A stretch of DNA of 64,000 nt, from the NCBI RefSeq assembly GCF_014838715.1, contig NZ_CP061947.1:1736001-1800000 (forward strand). The letters are read 5' to 3'. Numbering within the stretch: the first letter of the stretch is position 1; the number at the start of each line of letters is the position of its first letter. Positions 59,323-64,000 of the stretch are shown one piece after another. Below the pieces are notes generated by a model, which was given only the letters and a program-made list of their open reading frames with translations, was not told where the DNA came from and ran no database searches. The DNA comes from Algoriphagus sp. Y33 (lineage in GTDB: Bacteria > Bacteroidota > Bacteroidia > Cytophagales > Cyclobacteriaceae). The position numbers and the translations under genes are program-made.

Positions 59323-61026
59323 TTAATATCCCGGATTCTGTGGAAATGCACCGGCATTGCCCTCAGCACGGTCTATCTGATTCTGAGGGATAGGTCTCAG
59401 GTTATGGAATTCCTGAATACCGGCAGCTCCTTGAGGATTGTGGGCTTTCACCCGCTCTACCAATATTCCCCATCGCTTCAGATCAAGCCATCTTGTTTGT
59501 TCGCCGATAAGCTCCCTCGCTCTTTCTTCGGTGATAAATTCGAAAGTCAAGTCAGACTCAGAGATTTCCATTTCAGCTTCTTTGCCGGGAAATGCAGCTC
59601 TTCTTCTCACGGCATTTATGCTTTCAGTTGCGTCACCGATTTTTCCCTGACGAAACTGAGACTCAGCAAGTAGGAGATAGGTGTCTGCCAATCTCATGGC
59701 GATGTAATCCCTTCCTCCCTCAAATTGCGTCCGGTCTACACGCCCCGGGTCCATATGTTTTTTCATTGGAGGAAATAGTCTTTCTGTGTAAAGCTCCGGA
59801 GTAAGTACCTGATACGGATATTGAGCTCTTTCAGCCTCGGACATATTATAACCCGGTAGCCAAATCGTGGTATCTCCCTGGGCAAAGGTCACTGTCTCTT
59901 TAGACTTGTCAAAGGTGGTATTATACTCGCCCGGTCTATTGGACAGAAAGTGATCCACATACGTGTTTTTATACCTGGAATCATTGACTCTATCAGCAAA
60001 AATAGTGTTCAACGTATAGTCCGTGGATTTATAACGTTTGAACGGACGTCCGTTTTCTGTATCCCGCTGCATACCCGGCTGCACGTCATATTCCATCAGG
60101 AAAAATACGTGGGCATTGTTTCCTTCGTTGAAAACGGGATTGGCAGTTGTGTTTGTCTGCTGATTATTAAGGGGATCACGGGTATACTGAACGGACCAGA
60201 TGACCTCGTCATTTATTTCATTGCCAAAAGCATGAACATCACCGAATTCCGGCAACAAAATAAGTCCGTAATTGTTGATTACGCTTTGTAGCAATGGCTC
60301 TGCTTTGGCATAATCAGTCGCTTCACCGGCTTCTGAGGTAGCTTTCGTAATATACACTCTCCCCAGCAGGTGCTCTGCGGCCGGACGGGTAGCCCGTCCA
60401 TAATTATCGGATTTTGCTTTAGCTTCCAAATTTGGAATCGCTTCTTCCAAATCCTGGATAATAGCCGCATAAACCTCTGAGACTGATGAACGAGTTACTA
60501 CGTTGGTCGGGAGAATAGTCTCTTCAAGCTGTAGATCCACTGCTCCAAAAAGCTGTACCAAAATGAAGTAGTGATGGGCTCTGATAAATTTCGCCTCCGC
60601 TACTCTCTGTAGGATCACTTCCTCCGAAAGCCCGGTAACGTTTGGAGCCCGGTCAATTACCGCATTGCAGGTATTTATTCCCCTGTAGAATTCATCCCAT
60701 ACTTCACGCACATGGCCATTTTGGGAATCAAATTGATTGGTATAGAAATTCATGAATTTCCACGAACCATCTGCACCATTAGTAAAGATATCAGTGCCGA
60801 ATATAGTAAGGTTATTTCCCCGTTCGGATCCGTACCATGCTCTCATAGAGCTGTAAGCAGCATTAACTCCATCGTTAAGACCTTTTGGTGTATTGAGGTA
60901 ATCATTTCCGATTTGGGAGACTACATTTTCTTCAAGAAACCCATCACAGGAGACCATTGCCGAAAGTCCAAGTATAAGGGCAGTGGATTTTGCCCAATAA
61001 TTTATAGTTATAGCTAAATTTTTCAT
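59323..61026 (-). CDS. SusD/RagB family nutrient-binding outer membrane lipoprotein
   Basis: A 567-residue surface lipoprotein that binds oligosaccharide on the outer membrane with its SusC partner. The lipobox is LSAMVSC (Cys near 27). The SusD pattern is visible: EENVVSQIGNDYLNTPKGLN, NNLTIFGTDIFTNG, AEAKFIRAHHYFILVQLFG, the helical TPR-like core, YIAMRLADTYLLLAES and INAVRRRAAFPGKE, and LIGEQTRWLDLKRWGIL with FHNLRPIPQNQIDRAEGN at the end. It starts seven bases after the SusC stop. The glycan is not determined; neighbouring hexuronate genes suggest a uronic-acid polymer. Confidence 0.93.
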   Translation of the reverse strand: MKNLAITINYWAKSTALILGLSAMVSCDGFLEENVVSQIGNDYLNTPKGLNDGVNAAYSSMRAWYGSERGNNLTIFGTDIFTNGADGSWKFMNFYTNQFDSQNGHVREVWDEFYRGINTCNAVIDRAPNVTGLSEEVILQRVAEAKFIRAHHYFILVQLFGAVDLQLEETILPTNVVTRSSVSEVYAAIIQDLEEAIPNLEAKAKSDNYGRATRPAAEHLLGRVYITKATSEAGEATDYAKAEPLLQSVINNYGLILLPEFGDVHAFGNEINDEVIWSVQYTRDPLNNQQTNTTANPVFNEGNNAHVFFLMEYDVQPGMQRDTENGRPFKRYKSTDYTLNTIFADRVNDSRYKNTYVDHFLSNRPGEYNTTFDKSKETVTFAQGDTTIWLPGYNMSEAERAQYPYQVLTPELYTERLFPPMKKHMDPGRVDRTQFEGGRDYIAMRLADTYLLLAESQFRQGKIGDATESINAVRRRAAFPGKEAEMEISESDLTFEFITEERARELIGEQTRWLDLKRWGILVERVKAHNPQGAAGIQEFHNLRPIPQNQIDRAEGNAGAFPQNPGY

Positions 61027-61032
61027 TGCTGA

Positions 61033-64000
61033 TTAGAATTTTGCATTGATACCAAATGTGAAAGAAGTTACTGCCGGCGAAACGTTTGCATTTACTGCCC
61101 CTGCTGTAATTCCCTGTTCTCCATCCAAGAATACCTCAGGATCAATTCCTTTATGCTCCGAACGATAGTTGGCAAAAATGAATGGCTGTTGTATACTGCT
61201 GTATATTCTCAAGCTTGTCATACCGATTCTTTTGGCAGCTTCAGGAGTGAAATTGTAGCCGAAATTAATGTTTCTTACCTTGATGAAGGTTGCGTCAAAA
61301 TATTCCATAGAGCTGGCATACTTGGCGCTCTCCTGATTCACATTCGGTCTAGGGTAGTCATTACTAGGGTTATTCGGTGTCCAATAGTTCACGTCCAAGT
61401 TATTATACCTTCCCGCCAAGGAGTTATTTCCTGTATGAAACTGGGATCTTAACATGGATCCGAATCTACCGAAAATAAAGAAGGAGAAATCAAACCCCTT
61501 GTAACTAAATCTATTGGTCATTCCAAGCGAGAAATCTGCTACAGCTGACCCCAAAAATTGCCTGTCTTCAGAATTGATCACCCCGTCACCGTTGAAATCT
61601 TCGATTTTGATCTCACCCGGAACACTTCCATAAGCCGTAGCTTCGTCTATTTCGTCCAGTTGCCAGATTCCTATTTTCTTTAGATCATAGAAAATAGTCA
61701 GCGGTTGGCCTATAAATCTGCCCGCACCGATATCATCTCCATTTGGCAGGGATATGATTTCCTCGGTATTTTTAGTGAATATCAAGTCTGTAGACCAAAT
61801 AAAGTCTCCCTTTTCTATATTTAGGGTGGAGAGACTAAGTTCGATACCGCGGTTTTGTGTCTCACCAATATTGGTGATATATCCCTGAAACCCTGTGGAA
61901 CCAGGTAGCGGCTGTGGCGCCAGTAGATCAGAGGTATTGGTGATATAGTATTCCAAAGATCCGAAAATTCGACTATTCCAAATTGCGAAATCCAATCCTG
62001 CATTAAAGGAGGTGGATGTTTCCCATCTCAAATCAGGATTACCGATGGATCTTGGACGATAGCCAAAAGCACCACTGTTTTCATATGCATAGCTGGTTCT
62101 GCCCAGAAGTGCCTGTGTTTGGTAGGGATCTATAGCTTGGTTACCGATTGACCCATAAGAAACCCTCATCTTCAGCTGATCTATTGTGGAAGAATTCTGC
62201 ATAAAGCTCTCCGAGTGGATATTCCAGCCCAGTGCTACTGAGGGGAAGTATCCAAAGCGATTATTTGCACCGAATTTTGAACTTCCATCTGCTCTTAGGG
62301 TAGCGGTAAACAGGTATTTGTTTTTGTAATCATAGTTTAACCTTCCCATAAAAGACATCAAAGACCATTCGATTAAGTTTGTGTTGGCACCTGTGATTTG
62401 TGAAGCATCGCCTAGCCTATCGAAGAATTGGGATTCAGCAGGAATTCCCAGCACACTGACTGTAGTCTGCTCATATTTGTCTTTTTGTATGGATTGAAGT
62501 GCTGTGAAATTCAGGTTATGCACTTGGTTAAATGTTTTGGTATAATTCAGGATGTTCTCTACCGTATAGTTAAAAGTAAATCGATCGTCCACACTGCCGG
62601 TGGCATCACCGCCACGACGGGCATTGGTTTGCGAACCTGTAAATCTTCCATTTCTGCTGATGGTTATATCCGGCCCGAAAACAAATCTATAGGTCAGTCC
62701 GGGAATAATATCATAGTTGGCGAAGATGCTGTTGAAGATTCTGTAGTTTTTGGTTAGGTCTACTTGAGCACCGGGTACGATTTCCGCAAAAGGATTGGTT
62801 CTCAGACCATCAGAGGTGGGAAGGAAAATCAAATTCCCTTCATCATCGTATGGTTTGCCCAATGGGTTTTCTGCCAGAGCTCCTCCCAAAGGGTTAAAAT
62901 TCTCTCCGTTGCGCTCGCTGAAAGAAACCAAAGTGGAAGTTCCGAATTTGATTTTCTTATTGATTTGATGATCAATATTTGCGCGGAAAGTATACCGTGT
63001 AAAATCCTGATTAATGATTACCCCTTTATCCTTGAAGAAGTTGCCGGATACAAAGAAGGTTGTCTTATCACTACCGCCACTCACACCTATTTGATGACTC
63101 TGAATAGCTCCAGTTCTCATTAATCCTCCTACATAATCGGTACTTCTGCCGGTAGCAATACCGTCTAATTCAATCGGCTCAAAAAGAGATTCATCACTTG
63201 CAGGTGTTGCAGGACCTTCCGGATATTCTCCACTAGCCCGTCGTGACTCTCTTTTGTATTCTGCGAATTCGGCACCATTCATTACATCGATTTTTCCCAG
63301 CTCATTGTTGATTCCATAATAGGAGTCAAATGACACAACGGTTTTGCCCACTGTTCCTCTTTTGGTAGTGATCAACACTACACCATTGGAACCCCTGGAA
63401 CCATAGATAGCTGTAGCCGATGCATCCTTAAGTACCTCCATGGAAGTAATGTCCTGTGGATTTATATCATTTATTCCACCCGTTATCGGAATACCATCAA
63501 TGACATAAAGTGGTTCATTGGAAGCATTAAAGGATCTTCTACCTCTGATTCGCACTTGGGGGGCAGACCCTGGCTTGGATCCTGGTTGAGTCACATCCAC
63601 ACCTGCTGCCCGACCCTGCAGTGCCTGTCTTGCATCGGTGATCGGCAATTCTTGAATTTCTTTGGATCCTACAGAGGAAATTGCCCCTGTAAGCTGGCTT
63701 TTTTTGGCCGTACCATATCCCACGACCACCACTTCTTCCAGATCTCCCAGGTCAGGGACTAAGTTGACATCAATTACAGATTGATTTCCTACGAGTATTT
63801 CCATAGGAGTATATCCAATAAAAGAGATGATTAGGGTACCATTGGGAGGACTTGCGATACTGTACTTTCCATCCAGATCTGAAGTGGTTCCTACAGTAGT
63901 ACCTTTGACTAAGATGGTAGCGCCGGGTAAAGGTTGACCGGTTTCATCGTGAACTGTACCAGTCACTTGTGATTCTTGTGCCCAGCTATAGGAGACGCTG
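61033..64000 (-). CDS. SusC/RagA family TonB-linked outer membrane transporter, N-terminus cut at window edge
   Basis: At least 989 residues. The frame stays open to the right edge, with a signal-peptide remnant (SYSWAQESQ) before the mature protein. A carboxypeptidase-like repeat domain follows (VTGTVHDETGQPLPGATILV to YTPMEILV), then the TonB-box segment DLEEVVVVGYGTAKKSQLTG and the plug domain (ARQALQGRAAGVDVTQPGSK, NEPLYVIDGIPI). The long beta barrel ends in FTFGINAKF, the terminal aromatic signature. It imports the glycan bound by the SusD partner. Confidence 0.95.
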   Translation of the reverse strand, partial: SVSYSWAQESQVTGTVHDETGQPLPGATILVKGTTVGTTSDLDGKYSIASPPNGTLIISFIGYTPMEILVGNQSVIDVNLVPDLGDLEEVVVVGYGTAKKSQLTGAISSVGSKEIQELPITDARQALQGRAAGVDVTQPGSKPGSAPQVRIRGRRSFNASNEPLYVIDGIPITGGINDINPQDITSMEVLKDASATAIYGSRGSNGVVLITTKRGTVGKTVVSFDSYYGINNELGKIDVMNGAEFAEYKRESRRASGEYPEGPATPASDESLFEPIELDGIATGRSTDYVGGLMRTGAIQSHQIGVSGGSDKTTFFVSGNFFKDKGVIINQDFTRYTFRANIDHQINKKIKFGTSTLVSFSERNGENFNPLGGALAENPLGKPYDDEGNLIFLPTSDGLRTNPFAEIVPGAQVDLTKNYRIFNSIFANYDIIPGLTYRFVFGPDITISRNGRFTGSQTNARRGGDATGSVDDRFTFNYTVENILNYTKTFNQVHNLNFTALQSIQKDKYEQTTVSVLGIPAESQFFDRLGDASQITGANTNLIEWSLMSFMGRLNYDYKNKYLFTATLRADGSSKFGANNRFGYFPSVALGWNIHSESFMQNSSTIDQLKMRVSYGSIGNQAIDPYQTQALLGRTSYAYENSGAFGYRPRSIGNPDLRWETSTSFNAGLDFAIWNSRIFGSLEYYITNTSDLLAPQPLPGSTGFQGYITNIGETQNRGIELSLSTLNIEKGDFIWSTDLIFTKNTEEIISLPNGDDIGAGRFIGQPLTIFYDLKKIGIWQLDEIDEATAYGSVPGEIKIEDFNGDGVINSEDRQFLGSAVADFSLGMTNRFSYKGFDFSFFIFGRFGSMLRSQFHTGNNSLAGRYNNLDVNYWTPNNPSNDYPRPNVNQESAKYASSMEYFDATFIKVRNINFGYNFTPEAAKRIGMTSLRIYSSIQQPFIFANYRSEHKGIDPEVFLDGEQGITAGAVNANVSPAVTSFTFGINAKF

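Overview
The window is a chromosomal stretch of a Bacteroidota bacterium, most likely Cytophagales close to Cyclobacteriaceae (Algoriphagus, Cyclobacterium or Belliella type). This rests on SusC/SusD-type outer membrane proteins, TTG/TAnnTTTG-type promoters with weak Shine-Dalgarno signals, LytTR/LytS regulators, a ThuA/PVC-type dehydrogenase lipoprotein and a type II-C CRISPR-Cas9 locus with 46-nt repeats. No rRNA or tRNA gene was seen. The genus is an inference.

Layout. 1-3.5 kb: housekeeping genes (DUF3817 protein, acyl-CoA thioesterase, Pcm methyltransferase, riboflavin synthase). 3.7-10.4 kb: a formylglycine-generating enzyme lipoprotein with a coupled small secreted protein, an HTH regulator, and a MacB/FtsX-type permease. 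11-18 kb: an AraC regulator followed by an RND efflux operon (adaptor, pump, TolC), then a GAF-domain protein. 21.3-28.5 kb: a minus-strand sugar-oxidation cluster (c-type cytochrome, Gfo/Idh/MocA oxidoreductase, sugar epimerase, a 1170-residue ThuA-dehydrogenase-azurin fusion) divergent from an AraC regulator. 28.5-30.8 kb: a LytS/LytTR two-component pair. 31.8-36.9 kb: peroxiredoxin, EamA transporter, NAD salvage genes pncB-pncA, a thioesterase and a secreted protein. 37-38.5 kb: an IS110-type transposase with an in-frame stop, bracketed by ~167-bp direct repeats. 38.8-41.8 kb: acyl-CoA dehydrogenase and acyl-CoA ligase.

41.9-52.2 kb is the accessory centre: a HIRAN-domain protein, a minus-strand tracrRNA, cas9 (broken by one extra T in a T7 run), a REP-associated (Y1/RAYT) transposase with tandem copies of its own 5' end and REP-like hairpins, cas1, cas2 and a CRISPR array of 34 full repeats plus one split repeat. 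A terminator at the cas2-side end and the tracrRNA anti-repeat both show that the array is read on the minus strand, towards cas2. The far terminal repeat is split by ~130-bp tandem units.

52.6-64 kb is sugar metabolism: UDP-glucuronate decarboxylase, then a hexuronate operon (uxaC, SDR fructuronate reductase, uxuA, O-acetyltransferase) divergent from a LacI regulator, and a SusD/SusC pair running off the right edge. Together they suggest uptake and breakdown of a uronic-acid-containing glycan.
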